Shown one piece after another: positions 43,396 to 55,800 of a stretch of DNA of 64,000 bases. The translations under genes were made by a program, and so were the position numbers. The stretch comes from Paguma larvata (Eukaryota > Chordata > Mammalia > Carnivora > Viverridae): NCBI GenBank assembly GCA_030068075.1, contig CM057826.1:63213312-63277311 (forward strand), read 5' to 3'. The first letter of the stretch is position 1, and every line of letters begins with the position of its first letter. The notes below the pieces were generated by a model. It had not been told where the DNA came from. It worked only from the letters and a program-made list of their open reading frames with translations, and made no database searches.

Positions 43396-43849
43396 CTTCC
43401 AAGTGTACCCCTTGAAGGCCACATCGTCATGACTTGTTGCTGGTGAGCACAGAGTCAGTGCCCAGGTGCCTTAGAACAGCACCTCTGCTTCCAGCTTCCT
43501 AGTGCCTCAGAAAGCCCTTCATCCACCGTCATGACTTGAATTGTTGCCGTTCCCCCCAAGTTCATATGTTGAAGTTCTAACCCCCAGTACTTCAGAACAT
43601 GGCCTTATTTGGAAAGAGGGTCATTGGACCTGTAATTATTTAGGACAAGATCATGTTGGAGTAGGCTGAGCACCTAATCCACTATGACCGGCATCCTTGT
43701 AAAAAGGGGAAATTTGGACCCAGACACACACACGGGGGGGATTTCCATGTGAAGTTAAGAGTTACACAGCTGTGAGTTAAGTAACTACTAGCAGCGAAGA
43801 GAAAGGCCTGAAACAAGTACTTCTCTAAAGAGCCTTTAAAGGGAGCATG

Positions 43850-44034
43850 AGCGTCTGACTTCGGCTCAGGTCATGATCTCACGGTCTGTGGGTTCGAGCC
43901 CCGCGTTGGGTTCTGTGTTGGCAGCTCAGAGCCTGGAGCCTGTTTCGGGTTCTGTGTCTCCTTTTCTCTCTCTGCCCTTCCCCTGCTCATACTCTGTCTC
44001 TATGTCTCTCAAAAATAAATAAACGTTAAAAAAA
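43850..44034 (+). mobile_element. 5'-truncated feline SINE
   Basis: Begins at AGCGTCTGACTTCGGCTCAG, lacking the first ~27 nt including the A box. Perfect duplication TTAAAGGGAGCATG at 43836-43849 and 44035-44048. Confidence 0.94.
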
Positions 44035-44053
44035 TTAAAGGGAGCATGGTCCT

Positions 44054-44271
44054 GGTGTGCCTGGGTGGCTCAGTTGGTTAAGCATCCAACTCTTGGTTTC
44101 AGTTCAGGTCATGATCTCACAGTTTGAGCCCTGCATCAGGCTCCACACTGACAGTGTGGAACCTGCTTGGGATTCTCTCTCTCCCTCTCTCTCTGCCACT
44201 CCCCTGCTCACTTAGGCTCACATGCTCTCTCTCTCTCTCTCTCTCTCAAAAATAAACTTAAAAAATATTAT
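44054..44271 (+). mobile_element. Feline SINE at the same target
   Basis: Flank AAAGGGAGCATGGTCCT (44037-44053) and AAAGGGAGCACAATCCT (44272-44288), three differences. The TGACAGTGTGGAACC variant marks an older subfamily than its neighbour. Confidence 0.93.
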
Positions 44272-44400
44272 AAAGGGAGCACAATCCTGCCTACACCTTG
44301 ATCTTGGACTTCTAGCCCCCAGAATGGTGAGACAATAAATTTCCATTGTTGAAGCCATTCTGTCTGTGGTATTCTGTTTGTGGTATCTGGTTACAGTGGC

Positions 44401-45220
44401 CCCAGCAAGCACCAACCACCGTGGTCGGGTCCTTACCACCACTCAGTCAGCCTCGTTTTCACCTCTTCTCAACTCTGCATCTTAACCCCCTGCACTGCTT
44501 TCCCCCATCCTTTCACCACCTCGGACTCATCCCCTTCCTTCATCTGTCCACAGAAGATCTCACTTTCTACTCCTCCCTGAGGCTTCAGCTGCTTTTTGTG
44601 AGACCCTCCCCCTTTCCCTCATCCTCCTCAGGCTGTTGCTCTTCTCACCACACACATTAGCTTTCCACGGGCTTGGTCCCTGTCCTTCTCTCTCTCTCAC
44701 GTGTTCTGCTTATATTCATTTCCATAATTTCTAGTATCGTCCTGTGCCCTTAACTCGGAAGCTTATTTCTATAACCCAGCTTGTCTCCAGAGCCTATGGC
44801 TCTAGTTTATAGCTGCCTGGTGGTCAGCCCCACCTGCTGCCTCTTCTGTCCTGATCGCTCTCTCAATACAGCAAGTCATCTGATCTCAGTACCAGCTCTT
44901 TTCCACAATCGACCAAGACCCCAAACTTTCTTTCCCATGCCCTCCTGCCAATGAAGTTGCCAAGATATGGCCAAGACATGTAGTTGATTCTCTTTTCAGT
45001 GCTTCCCATGGGCATACTTCGAATTTCACTTGACTGTTTCACATCCTTGTCCTGAGCAACTGCTTACCTACTATCCTTCCTGTCTACTCATGCTAGCTTC
45101 CAACCTGTTGTTCATACGCTGCCAGTCATCTTCCTGATATACAGTTATGCTCATATTCCTACCCTACAGGGCCAGGCCCTAGCTGCATACAGAAGAAAGG
45201 CCCATCTTAAGTTTGACATT
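44401..45220 (+). repeat. Possible L2-like or unique C-rich sequence
   Basis: C/T-rich sequence with traces of L2-like phrasing ('tctactcctccctgaggctt', CTCATATTCCTACCCTACAG). Short open frames here have no family match. The assignment is weak. Confidence 0.35.
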
Positions 45221-45234
45221 CAAGGCACTTCTTT

Positions 45235-45446
45235 TTTTTAATGTTTATTTATTTTTGAGAGAGAGAGCAAGATTGAGAAACAGAGTGCGAGAGAGGGCAG
45301 AGAGAGAGGGAAACACAGAATCTGAAGCAGGTTCCAGGCTCTGAGCTGTCAGCACAGAGCCCGATGCGGGTCTCAGACTCACAGACTGCGAGATCATGAC
45401 CTGAGCTGAAGTCGGACGCTTAACCGACTGAGCCACCCAGGCGCCC
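45235..45446 (-). mobile_element. Feline SINE, young
   Basis: Perfect 14-bp duplication CAAGGCACTTCTTT at 45221-45234 and 45447-45460. CpG-rich, ends GAGCCACCCAGGCGCCC. Confidence 0.95.
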
Positions 45447-45460
45447 CAAGGCACTTCTTT

Positions 45461-45972
45461 AATATGGTCCCAGCTTACCCCAGTATTGTCCCCTAAGATA
45501 ACCAAGGAAGACCAATAGCCCAACAGGAACAGCTTTACTTAGACCATCTGTTAATGGAAACTTACGGTTTGAACTAGATTTTATCATTCTGTCAGAGGTG
45601 ACCTGGCTCAGCTAAGTTTATTCGCGTTAACAGAATTCACGAAGGACATCATGTCTGTTGTGATTGTGTTTCATAGCTGAGTATACAAAGATGTGGCCTT
45701 GATTGGATTTTAGTGTTTCCCTAACCACACAATTATCTCACAGGATATTTTACTTCTGTAGGTTGCTAACCTCATTTATAGTGTTGGTTCCTTTGTTCAT
45801 TGGTTTATATGTTTTCTAATTTAGATAAGAAGCGGTCTTATCTTCAGATTCTAAGGGCTCTTTACTATTGAGTTCCTCAGAATTTCTCTGAATAAATTTT
45901 AGGCTACCACTCAGCAACCTCTGAAGTCCTGAAAAGAACAACACTAGCTGGTCCAGCCAGGGCCAGAAAATA
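45461..45972. other. Unique sequence
   Basis: Nothing recognised. Confidence 0.5.
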
Positions 45973-45990
45973 AAAATGTACGGCATTCTT

Positions 45991-46164
45991 GGGGCACCTG
46001 GATGGCTTAATCAAGTCCTACTCTTGGTTTTGGCTTAGGTCATGATCTCATGGTTCTTGAGTTCAAGCCCTATGTTGGGATCTGCGCTGACAGTGTGGAG
46101 TCTGCTTGGGATTCTTTCTCTCCCCCTTTCTCTCTGACCCCCCATCAAAATAAATAAACTTAAA
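45991..46164 (+). mobile_element. Feline SINE, diverged
   Basis: Flank AAAATGTACGGCATTCTT (45973-45990) recurs at 46165-46182 with one transition. Internal deletion in the 5' part. Confidence 0.92.
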
Positions 46165-46354
46165 AAAATGTACAGCATTCTTGAGTTAAGGGCACTGACA
46201 CTGAATGAGGAGAAAAAAGGAACTGAAGAAAGGACATTGAGAGAAAGGAGAGAGAAGCAAAGGTGAAAAGGAAAACAAGTGGTACCTTTGTGAGGACTGG
46301 CACCATGCTGTGATTCACTTATCTTACATACCCCCAAGCCCCTGGAGAATCTTT

Positions 46355-46708
46355 GCCATAGCAAAAGACCATAGGCTGAGTAGCTTAAATAACAGAAATT
46401 CACTTTCTCACATTTCTGGACACCAGCAAGTCCAAGATCAAGGTGCCAGCTGATTTGGTTCCTGCTGAGAGCTCCCTTCCTGGCTGGCAGATGGCCACCT
46501 TCTTGGTGTGCTCTTATACAGAGAAAGAAATGTCTCTCTCTCCCTCTTCTTAGAAGGCCTGTTGGATTAAGGCTCCACCTTTATGGCCTTATTGAACCTT
46601 GATTAGTTCCTAAAGACCCTCTTTCTAGATACAATTACATTGGGGGTTAGGGCTTTGACATATGAATTTGTGGGAGCATGTGGGGGGACAACTTAGCCCA
46701 TAGCACTC
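46355..46708 (-). mobile_element. MLT1/MaLR-type LTR, antisense
   Basis: 'ccatagcaaaagaccatagg' with GCTGAGTAGCTTAAATAACA, 'tccaagatcaaggtgccagc', 'acaattacattgggggttag' and 'gacatatgaatttgtgggag' are the reverse complement of a MaLR LTR in order. Confidence 0.75.
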
Positions 46709-47600
46709 TCCCTCACAAAAAGTATGTGTAAAGGTTTTTGTTTTTGTTTTTGTTTTTCTTCCCAATTGCTTTCGCGATGGAGAGTGGCTGGCTAGTGGGA
46801 TACTCAGGTATAGTGTGATTAGGGATACAATAAGTTCTGACACAACAGAACTGCCTAAGGGATCTAGGTTATTAGCTAGACTGGGAAGTAACTCAGCTTG
46901 ATACCACCTGGTATGTTAAGATAAGTGAGCCTGGGATCTTCAAAGGCAGTTCTTCTATTGGGAAGTCTAAATTGTATTTAATATATTTTGGACTATGAAG
47001 AATCAAACCCTTAATCTAGAAGGATCAACTGAGTTTGGTTGGAATTAATTTACTTCTTTACTGAAAGCCAAACTATGCAGATGGATTCCTCTTAAATTCT
47101 TCTTTGAGTTTGGGTTCTTCAGATAGGGATATCAAAGCTCCAGTTTCCCAGGAAACAGAGTTGGATGGGGGTTTGGGTGCAGAAGGCTTGCTGGGGAGTC
47201 CTCTGGGGTCAATACCTGTGAGGGAGTCCCAGGAAGCAGGATTAGGCAGATAGAGAAGTTGAACTGTGACACGTTTACAAGAGATGTCTCAGTTGATCTT
47301 ATGGGAAGCTCTGGAAGCAAGATGGTTCTTTAGCACCATCTATGAGTTGAAGAAAGGGAGTCAGGTCTTTGCACCCCCTTATCAACCAGTCATTAGACAT
47401 TGGCTGCCTCCAGGGAAGGGATGTAACTTGGGCCAGGTGACCCTTTTGCAGAGAGCATTTCCCAGAAAGGGACATGGTCATGTACCTTCAAGCAGGTAAC
47501 ATTCCTCATGGCTTCAGCACATAAAGAGGGCATCTGGCACTGCATCACTGCGTCTACTCTGCAGGGTAGGAGCTAAGGCCCAGGAGCTATTGGTTATGCA
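46709..47600. other. Unique sequence
   Basis: Contains a (GTTTTT)n run at 46736-46756. Two short open frames face each other at 47266-47499, with no family match. Confidence 0.45.
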
Positions 47601-47616
47601 TTAAAATCTGTCGATA

Positions 47617-47837
47617 GGGGCACCTGGGTGGCTCAGTCGGTTAAGTGTCCAACTGTTGATCTCGGTTCAGGTCATGATCTCATGGTTCGCAGGATTGAGC
47701 CCGGCATTGGGCTCTGCGCTGACAGCATGGAGCCTGCTTGGTATTCACACTCTTCCTCTCTCTCTGCCCCTCCCCCACTTGCATGGGTGCTTTCTTTCTC
47801 TCAAAATAAATAAATAAAGTTTAAAAAATGTTTTAAA
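47617..47837 (+). mobile_element. Feline SINE
   Basis: Flanks AAAATCTGTCGATA and AAAATCTGTTGATA, one transition apart. Older 'CTGTTGATCTCGGTTCAGG' subfamily. Confidence 0.94.
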
Positions 47838-47859
47838 AAAAATCTGTTGATATTCCCGT

Positions 47860-50319
47860 ACTTGGGATTCAATTTTTTTTTTCTTGTGGTTAAAAGATCA
47901 CCCTTGTGCTAGAGGCTACAAATTTTGTATGTAGAAGCCCTCTGAAAATGCTGGTTCTGGGCAGCTAAGAGTAGTAATTAATTGTAAAACTAAAATGCAC
48001 AATAATTCCAGTCATGTCGTTACAAGCATAAGGGAGGGAGGAGCTAGAACTAGTTGTGCACTTAACTGAAAATAACTGATAGAGGATGTAATGAGAAGCA
48101 AGTTTTAGACAAGCCTGGACATTTATTTTGGAGGAGCTCATTTCTGCAGAGGTACATGCCGTTTCAGTAACCTTCCTGGACTTTTTTCTTTTTTCTCTGA
48201 GAGTGTTTATGTTCCTTTGCTAGAATTAGCAGAGGAGTTATGAATATGGAATATGGCCCAGTGCTGTATAAGTGTTCCTCAACACTCGACTGTTAATTAG
48301 TGTGGTTAGGTTTAATGAACTCATTTAATAACAATATTCCTGCTGAGAATTTTATTGGGTACTAAATTCTTAAATTTAATAATGCAAAACATATTTGTGG
48401 AGTGTTAATAATGGTTGCAGGACTTTCAGAGAGTAAAATAATGGAAGGTTAAGTGTAACGGATTAATTAAACAAGAAAGCCCAAACTACCTTTCAAAGTG
48501 ACTCCATAATGCTGTTCGCTTTGTTTTAATGAATAAAGCAGGCCATATCAAATGCCATTTGTGTGCGTTTGTTTCAAAGCAGCATTCAAAGCTGGCAAAT
48601 TTAGACCAGAGGAAACTCAAACACAGCAAAATATTCTGCTTGGCAAACAGAGTTTTGTTTTCTGTACTGATCCATTAAATTGAATAACTTGATTTTCTTA
48701 CAGGATGGCAACAATATGTTTCTTCCATGTAGAGAAATCAGTGGGAACTTTCCAACCAACTCCTGAACAGCAGCAGCTTGTGTCAGTGGTGGTCCACATA
48801 AGCATTTGGGAAATGTTTTTAACGGCTTTAAATGCATTTTAGTGAAATGACACAAGCTTCTTCTCATACCCCTTTCAAAATAAGCAATTCATTTAAATTG
48901 GCTAAGAATTTTTAACTGGTTATAAATGTCCTTTATGTGATATATTCAAAATTATTTTTAGCAAGCTTTTCAGGATAAGTGTCTTTTGTAATTCATTTTC
49001 CTAATGAATTATTTGAACCTGGAGGAGGTGTGCCCCTCAGTTTTCCCATCTGGACGAAATAATGCCAATTAGGATGCGATAAGGCAATGTGTGATTAAGC
49101 GTGCACACTTTGAGTTCTCCATAGTCCTCAAGGGCAATTTTATTTGAGGATGAGTTTTGTGGATTTTGTTTGTGGAGAGGTAATTACTCCAGACAGGAAT
49201 CCTGAGGGGAGAACTCATTTTCTACTCCTAGTAGATTATACAGGAGTAAATTTTGAGTTTTTGAAATATTACGAAAGCCTGAAAATTGTGGTTTCCAGTC
49301 AAATCCATTCCCATCATATTGGGAAGGCACACCGGTTAGGAATGTGTTCAGTTACTTTATCTCAGGCGTCAAGAATTTGGGGGTAGGTGGCTCAATGATG
49401 CCTTCGTTCAGTTCCTTCCTTTTTCTCTCTCTTTCTCTTTCTTTCTTATCTATCTATCTACCCATCTATCTATCTAATCTGTCTTTCTGCTTGCCATCCT
49501 CAGAATGCTTGTTGCCACAGGGTTGCAAGATTCCCTGCCCATTTCCACGTACCATGTTGCAGGCATGAAGAGGATGGAAAAGAGGAAGTAGGGCATGGTG
49601 TCACCCCTATCAAGAAAGAAGAATTTAGCTTGGAAACTTTAACATTTGTTTCATTGGCTGCATATCATTTCATTGTATGGATGAAGCACAATTTAACTAG
49701 TCCTGAGGTTAGGTTTTGGGGGGGCTATGTATGGCACCCAGTTGGGGAATAACAGACATTTTAAAGGAAGACAATGACCTGTAGCTCTCAATCTGGTAAC
49801 TGGTATTGATTTTGTATTTGTCAGGCCACACAGGTTTCTAGTTTTGCTTCCTCTGTTGCTCTCATCTTCCATGCTCAGTCTGATCCCAGTTCTGAGCTCA
49901 GGCAAGATGGAGATAAAGAGTGAGCCCGGAGTACTCTGGGCCTCAGCATCTGCTCACCTTGGCTGCCAGACAGGCTCCAATGTGGTGTCCCAGTTCTGAT
50001 ACCCAAGTGCCCACATTACATTGTTCCCTGGGCCTGACTCGCTCGCTGCCTTGGAAACCTACCAGCTCTCTGTCCCTGGAGGACCTGGCCTGCCTAGCTC
50101 TCACTTGTTTCTGTCTAGGGAGAGAAACTCTTATCATTGAGCTTCTGCCTAATGGCAAGGGAACTGGCCCTGCCGACAAACTCACTTAATGATGCCTCGG
50201 GCTTCAGAACATCGCCAGCTCCCGTGACACCACATCCCTGGCTTGGCCTCCACCTACCAATCCACCACCACTACACATATATGCATATACACATGTTTGA
50301 TCAAAGTTATCGTGGTTTA
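47860..50319. other. SINE-free, AT-rich block with homeodomain-type sites
   Basis: About 2.4 kb free of recognisable interspersed repeats. TAATTA occurs at 47975, 48294, 48464 and 49181. A (TATC)n-like run lies at about 49440-49480. A short antisense frame at 48601-48867 is unremarkable. It is a candidate conserved non-coding region; conservation is not tested. Confidence 0.4.
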
Positions 50320-50338
50320 AAAAATCAGATAGACATTC

Positions 50339-50552
50339 GGGGCACCTGGGTGGCTTGGCTGGTTAAACGTCTTACTCTTGATTTCAGCTCAGCTCATGAT
50401 ATCAGTTCATGAGCTGGAACTCTGCGTCAGACTCTGCTCCAACAGTATGGAGCCTGCTTGGGATTCTGTCTCTGGCTCTCTCTCTGCCCCTCCTCCACTT
50501 GTGCTCTCTCTTTCTCTCTCAAAATAAATAAATAAACATTTTAAAAAAGAAA
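50339..50552 (+). mobile_element. Feline SINE
   Basis: Perfect 19-bp duplication AAAAATCAGATAGACATTC at 50320-50338 and 50553-50571. Confidence 0.95.
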
Positions 50553-50899
50553 AAAAATCAGATAGACATTCAAGATTCGTCATGAAAAACAGCACTGTTT
50601 TGTCCATCCCTCCCTACTTCTAGTTTCTTTCTGTTTAAAACTGTAACACTTTTAGCTGTTTCTTCTCATTTCCCTCTATAGTTTATAATTTGTTTATATT
50701 GCTATTTCTTCCATTGTTAAATTGCTATGTACGTTAATTGTAGATACTACGTATTGATTTTCTGCAAGGAATATGTGGATCTGGTGCCCTCCCCAAATAC
50801 ACACCCACTTGCCTGTTCTACTAATCATAAATTTTGGTTAGGTCAATATTCAGATTTCTTGTTACATAGGAGAAGAAGCAACTGTCTTGCTTATGTCAC

Positions 50900-51640
50900 T
50901 TTTACTTGGTCATCGGTTCTGTGCAGCCAAAGCCATTTTCCATGTTTCTGTCTTTCTTATCAACAGCCTCTTTTTGGTGGATCCCTCCTCTGGTAGCTTC
51001 CTGAGAAAGCATTCAGTGTTTTGAGAAACATCTTAGTTCTGCATTTGCATTTTATTGATAGTTTGGGCATGGAATTTGAAGCTAGAAAGTATTTTTCTCT
51101 AGGGATTTTGAAATGATTGTCCCAGTGTCTTTCGGTACCCAGAATTGCTAGCGAAAAAGTAAGTGCTGTTGTGATTGCCAATCCCTTGCGTGAGACCTCT
51201 TGTTGTTTCTCTTTTTCTTTCCTGCAAGCTTTTAGACTCCTCTTTGCCCATGTTCTGAAATTTCATGTTGATGTGTCTTTTATAGGTGTAGGTCTTTTTT
51301 TTTTTCATCTGTTATGTTGGTACCATGAAGGACCCTCTTCTATGGAAACAGATAACCTCCTATAATTTGGATATTAAATATTCCCTCATAATTTTACTTT
51401 ATCTCTTTTATTTCTCTACTTCTTTGGTTTTTACTGTTGGTGTTGCTATTCTATTTTTTTTTTTTTTGGAGATTTTCTCAACTTTACCTTTTAGTTTTTT
51501 AATTAAAATTTAAATTCTGCTTTTAATTTCCCAAGGTTTTTATGTTGTTAGTCTCTGAGTGTTCTTTTTAAAAATTTCCTGTTCTTGTTCCATGAATATT
51601 ATACCATTGTTTAACTCTCTACAGGTCCCATGCATGATAA
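50900..51640 (-). mobile_element. Old L1/HAL1-like ORF1-region sequence
   Basis: 'cttttagactcctctttgcc', 'gttctgaaatttcatgttga', 'tggagattttctcaacttta' and 'tgagtgttctttttaaaaat' resemble the antisense of an old L1-lineage ORF1 coiled-coil region. Strongly diverged. Confidence 0.45.
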
Positions 51641-51658
51641 TTTTTTAGAAATTTTCTT

Positions 51659-51846
51659 GAGGCATCTAAGTGGCTAAGTTGATTAAATATCTGACTCTTG
51701 GTCTTGGCTCAGATTATGATCATGTGATTTGTGAGATTGAGCCCCACATCAGGCTTTGCTCTGACAGCACAGATTCTGCCGTTCCCTCTCTCTGTCCCTC
51801 TCCTCTGTCCCCACCCCTCAAAATAAAGAAATATGCTTAAAAAATT
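51659..51846 (+). mobile_element. Feline/carnivore SINE, highly diverged
   Basis: GAGGCATCTAAGTGGCTAAG to CAAAATAAAGAAATATGC. Flanks 'ttagaaattttctt' and 'ttagaaaattttttt'. Among the most diverged copies here. Confidence 0.85.
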
Positions 51847-52020
51847 AGAAAATTTTTTTTTCTTATGTTCCAGCATTTTTTCTCTATTTCTTCTGAGTCG
51901 TTTTTCCTTTTTTATTGTTTGTTTTTATCTCTTTTATGTTAGACACTCTCTTTAAATATGTAGTCGTCATGGGCTGTCTCTTCCTATTTAAGAGTAATGC
52001 TCAACAAAACTGATTGGAAG

Positions 52021-52036
52021 GTATGTGAGTGTGTGT

Positions 52037-52069
<33 letters not shown>

Positions 52070-52070
52070 T
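52021..52070. repeat. (TG)n microsatellite
   Basis: About 25 TG units with GA interruptions near the left end. Likely polymorphic in length. Confidence 0.95.
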
Positions 52071-52689
52071 AGGGGAGGAAGACTGTTTGGTCAGTGGGCT
52101 TCACTATAGGATGATCTTAGAGGGTTGTTTTATGGGGTGATCCATCACTCCCCTCCCCAATATATACAGGTATTTTCCTTTGGCCCAGGTAGTATCTCTA
52201 GAGGGACTTCCTTCAGTCTCCTTCCTGGATGTTATAAAGCTAGTTAGCAAGGGTTCTCAGAACTGAGTGGAGGAAAAGGAGCCAATGGTTTTATCATTCA
52301 ACTTGTGGACTTTCCCTTAACGCCCCAATTTCAGGATGGCACTCTTATCCTCTGAGTGGTGGCCCTGAATCCAGAATTAATTTGGAATCAACTACTGTAG
52401 AGGATAAACCTCTGGTTTTCTTCCTGGGTTGGGAAGACTTCACTGTGCGGGGCTGAGGAAGGGAAATGGGGATCCAACGGCTCCTTACACACACTTTCAA
52501 CTAATCCACCATTTTGAGCTGAATGTGCACTCTCTGGCTCTCCAGTTTTTGAGCCTGTCCAAGGTGTTGCTTCACTCTGTTTCTCTGCTGTGCTAAATCT
52601 ACTCATTTGTTTGCTTTGCAGCTTCTGAAATTTCATTCTAATCGTCCCTTCTGTTCTTGCCATTATAGAGTCAGCTGTCATTATTTACA

Positions 52690-53290
52690 ATAATTGTGCT
52701 CTATGAAGTTGCTTCAAACACTAATTAATTAACACTGAACCATTGCTCCAAGGAAATGCAGGGTTAGGCACCTGCAGGCCTCATCAACTAATCAATACAT
52801 GACCTTGTATTGTGTGTATTTCTTTAAAGAAACCGTATTTAAAACACATTACTGATTCATTAATATCAGAGGCATGGTCCACAGTATGGAACTCATGCCC
52901 GAGTAAAGCCTATCCAGCACATGCATTTTCTCCACGAGATGGGTCACAGCTTCCTTGTGCCCAGGAACACTAGACCGTGCTTCCACACCATGCTCCAGGG
53001 CCATTTTAAACAGCAAAATCGCCAACAAAAAGCACGAAAATACAAAAAACATGCAACTAAGTAGACTATGAAAAGGATGCTTGTGTACAGTGTGAGAGCT
53101 GAAACAAGAAGTCCGAGTATGGCCATGTTCAACCTCACTTAGGAACAGGAGCATCAGGAGTCTCAAATTTTCACCACTTTGAGCATGTCCACAAATGACT
53201 GTGGAAGCGCTGTGAGCGTTGATTTTGGAAGAAATGAGTTTTAGAGAATAGGCAAGTTCACAGGTATAGAATGTGTAGGTAATGAGCATC
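52690..53290. repeat. Possible ancient interspersed repeat, class unknown
   Basis: Phrases such as 'tcatcaactaatcaatacat' followed by GACCTTGT, and 'gggccattttaaacagcaaa' look like an old mammalian repeat, but I cannot name it. The antisense open frame of 147 codons across it has no family features. Confidence 0.35.
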
Positions 53291-55236
53291 AACTGTAGTT
53301 TTATGCTTCTGAAAATTTCCTTTATCTGTTTAGGATGGTTTCAGGAAGGATTGGAAAGAAACAGGATAAATAAGTGTACTAAATCCCCACATTTAGCTAG
53401 AAGTCTTTGTCATCCTAATTATTTCGTTTTGGACCCACTGATACCTACTTGTCTACAGTGAGCTCTCAGATTTCTTCTGGCTCAGTCTACCTCCTCCATC
53501 CTTGTGTATCTCCACTGGGCTCCTCTAGGCCCGGACCCCAGTGCTCCTCAGGTGACCCAGGCCCTCTCCAACAAGCTGGGCTCTCCCCAACCATGCCACA
53601 ACATCCTGATATAATATATAGGTTTTTTAAATATCCCAGAATCGGTGGTTTGCTGGAGCTGGCTCATACTGGTGAACAAAAACCAATTGCGAAATTTTCA
53701 GGAATTTTGTGAGACCATCGTTAAACATAAGCATGGTTAAAAAATCAAATCGCATAAGTTTGCAATCAAATACATTATATTAACAGGATAGGTAATAAAA
53801 ACTCAAAATGTGTCACTTCTTAATGACTATACCCATGTTCTTGAGGTTATTTGTGTCCCTTGGATCTTGGTGTGCTGCTGCGCCTTCCTCCAAAATTCAC
53901 ATTCGGTGATATGACAGTGATGATTTAAAATCAGCAGTGGCAGAGGCAGAGGTATTTATACTATGGAAATCAGCAAATGCTCCAAATCTGGGCTTCTTCT
54001 ACCCGGACAGCCCATTGTGAAACTTTCACCAGCACACCCCTGTAGCCTGAAAATTTGTAAAACTGAGTAAAAATAGAGATTAAATGACAGAGACAATGGG
54101 GAAGGAGAGAGTAGCTAGAACCAAAGATCCAAAGATATGTATTAATTATTTTGATTTTATTAGGCAGAAATAAAGAAGAAAATGAAATAAAGACTAATAG
54201 AACTGAGTAACAGAAAAAGAATCTGGGCCCTTCTAGCAATGTATTATGAAGGGTATGACCGAGCTGAGCCAAAGGTTCTTGTATATGTAAGCTTGAAAAA
54301 GCCCAACCTTCTATAATTGAGAGATGGGGATTAAAAGTTATTGATACCAAGTTGGAACCATACTGCGTAGGAAACCCTTAATATGTTTGAATAAGAGATG
54401 ACCCATATAACATGTCCTTTCTCCAACCAGTTACTATTGTTGTGAAATTAAATAGTTGCATTTGCCCTGAGCAATAGCTCCAGGGCAGTTTGTTGAAATA
54501 ATTATTCCAGAAAAATCTGTTATTTATAAAAATAAAAAAAATCATATTTAAAATTATTCTATAAAATTTCTACTAGTTGTAGATCTTCATGAAGTTCAAG
54601 TTACTGGCTTATAATGGAAAGTCAGTAATTATTTTTAGGCTATTTAAATGTGTTAGATTCAACTTTAGTGTTAAGAATAGGTGGATTCCCAAAGAACAAA
54701 AAGAGTTGACTGATATATGTCTGGAAAAGCAGTGGAGGGAGAAAAAGTTCGACATAAGAGGTAAAAATAGAAAATAGTAGGCTACTGTCCCCCATGGCTA
54801 TCATTGCCACAAAAAAAAACTGCTTATATTTAAAAAATGAAATATTCTTCTTCAGAGTCACAAGCATATTAGTGTGCGGTGGACATGTCACACTCATTCT
54901 TCGTTTTTGTTCCAAACACTGGGTTGGGGAGCCTGTAGTGTCCTGCCTTTGATGGAGGAAGAATTACTGTCAGGTTTATATATTAAAATTTGCTTCACAG
55001 AGATGGGCCCAGCTTGAAGTGTCAGCCCTTGAAATAAACTGAAAGACTTCCTAAAGTTGCTCAGGAGATGAGGCAAAAATGTTTTCCTGGGTTATTGGGT
55101 ATAATCTTAATATAACAGAGATTTTACAAGTAGTCCCATCAGATTACTTTTTTCCTTTCTTTTCACCGTTACTAGTTTGTGTCTAACTTGGTTTTGGTGC
55201 TGTTGTTGTCTCTGCTTTCTTCCTTTCCATGGATAA
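53291..55236. other. Unique AT-rich sequence
   Basis: No SINE, L1 or exon recognised. Open frames up to 126 codons are hydrophobic low-complexity translations of A/T-rich DNA. Confidence 0.5.
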
Positions 55237-55252
55237 CATGAAATGATTCTTT

Positions 55253-55461
55253 TAGTTTTTTAAGTTTATTTATTTTGAGAGAGAGAGAGAGAAAGAGAGA
55301 GAGAGCGTGCACAAGCGGGGGAAGTGCAGAGAGGAGAGACAATCCCAAGCAGGCTCCACGCCATCAGCGCAGAGCCTGTTGTGGGGTGTGAACTCAGAAC
55401 TGTGAGATCCTGACCTCAGCCAAAACCAAGAGTCAGTCAGCCACTGAGCCACGCTGGCGCC
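55253..55461 (-). mobile_element. Feline SINE with (GA)n
   Basis: Flanks CATGAAATGATTCTT and CATGAAATCATTCTT, one mismatch. Ends GAGCCACGCTGGCGCC. Confidence 0.93.
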
Positions 55462-55499
55462 CATGAAATCATTCTTCGAATCTTAAATATGGGTAATCA

Positions 55500-55800
55500 T
55501 GGCACAATCAATGAACTCACTTCCCCAGCTGAGATATAATGCATATAATATACAATTCAGTATTTTAAAGTGCACAATTCAGTGGTTTTTAATATATTCC
55601 CTATGTGGTGCACCTATCACTGCTATCTAATTCTGGAACGCTTATTTCCATCACCCCCAAAAGAATCCCCATACCTCTTAGCGGGTATGTTTTCAATTTT
55701 GGTGGACATGCACTTAGGGTGGAATGCTGGGTCACGTATTAATTCTGTGTTCGACGTTTTGGGGAACCACCAAACTGCTTTCCAGAGGATTCATTTCAGT
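55500..55800 (-). mobile_element. Old L1M 3' end with deletion
   Basis: 'gctgagatataatgcatata', 'agtgcacaattcagtggttt', then an abrupt join to GGTGGAATGCTGGGTCACGT and 'caaactgctttccagaggat' of ORF2. Confidence 0.72.

Larger units (their letters stand above)
43524..44400 (+). mobile_element. MLT1-type MaLR solo LTR carrying two SINEs
   Basis: Starts near 'catgacttgaattgttgccg' and 'ttcatatgttgaagttctaa', continues 'gtaaaaaggggaaatttgga', and after the SINEs ends 'caccttgatcttggacttct', 'gtgagacaataaatttccat', GTCTGTGGTATTCTG. The element is the same type as at 19.5 kb. Confidence 0.75.

Noticed and set aside
45245..45523. Recurrent 'WVAQSV…RPTSAQVMIS…' frames across the window
   Set aside because: These are translations of the SINE body, seen in many copies; they are not a protein family.
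46035..46403. 122-codon antisense frame
   Set aside because: Spans a SINE and the edge of an LTR; composite of repeats.
52849..53292. 147-codon antisense frame with hydrophobic segments
   Set aside because: Lies in a probable ancient repeat, shows no domain, and the hydrophobicity follows from T-rich codons.
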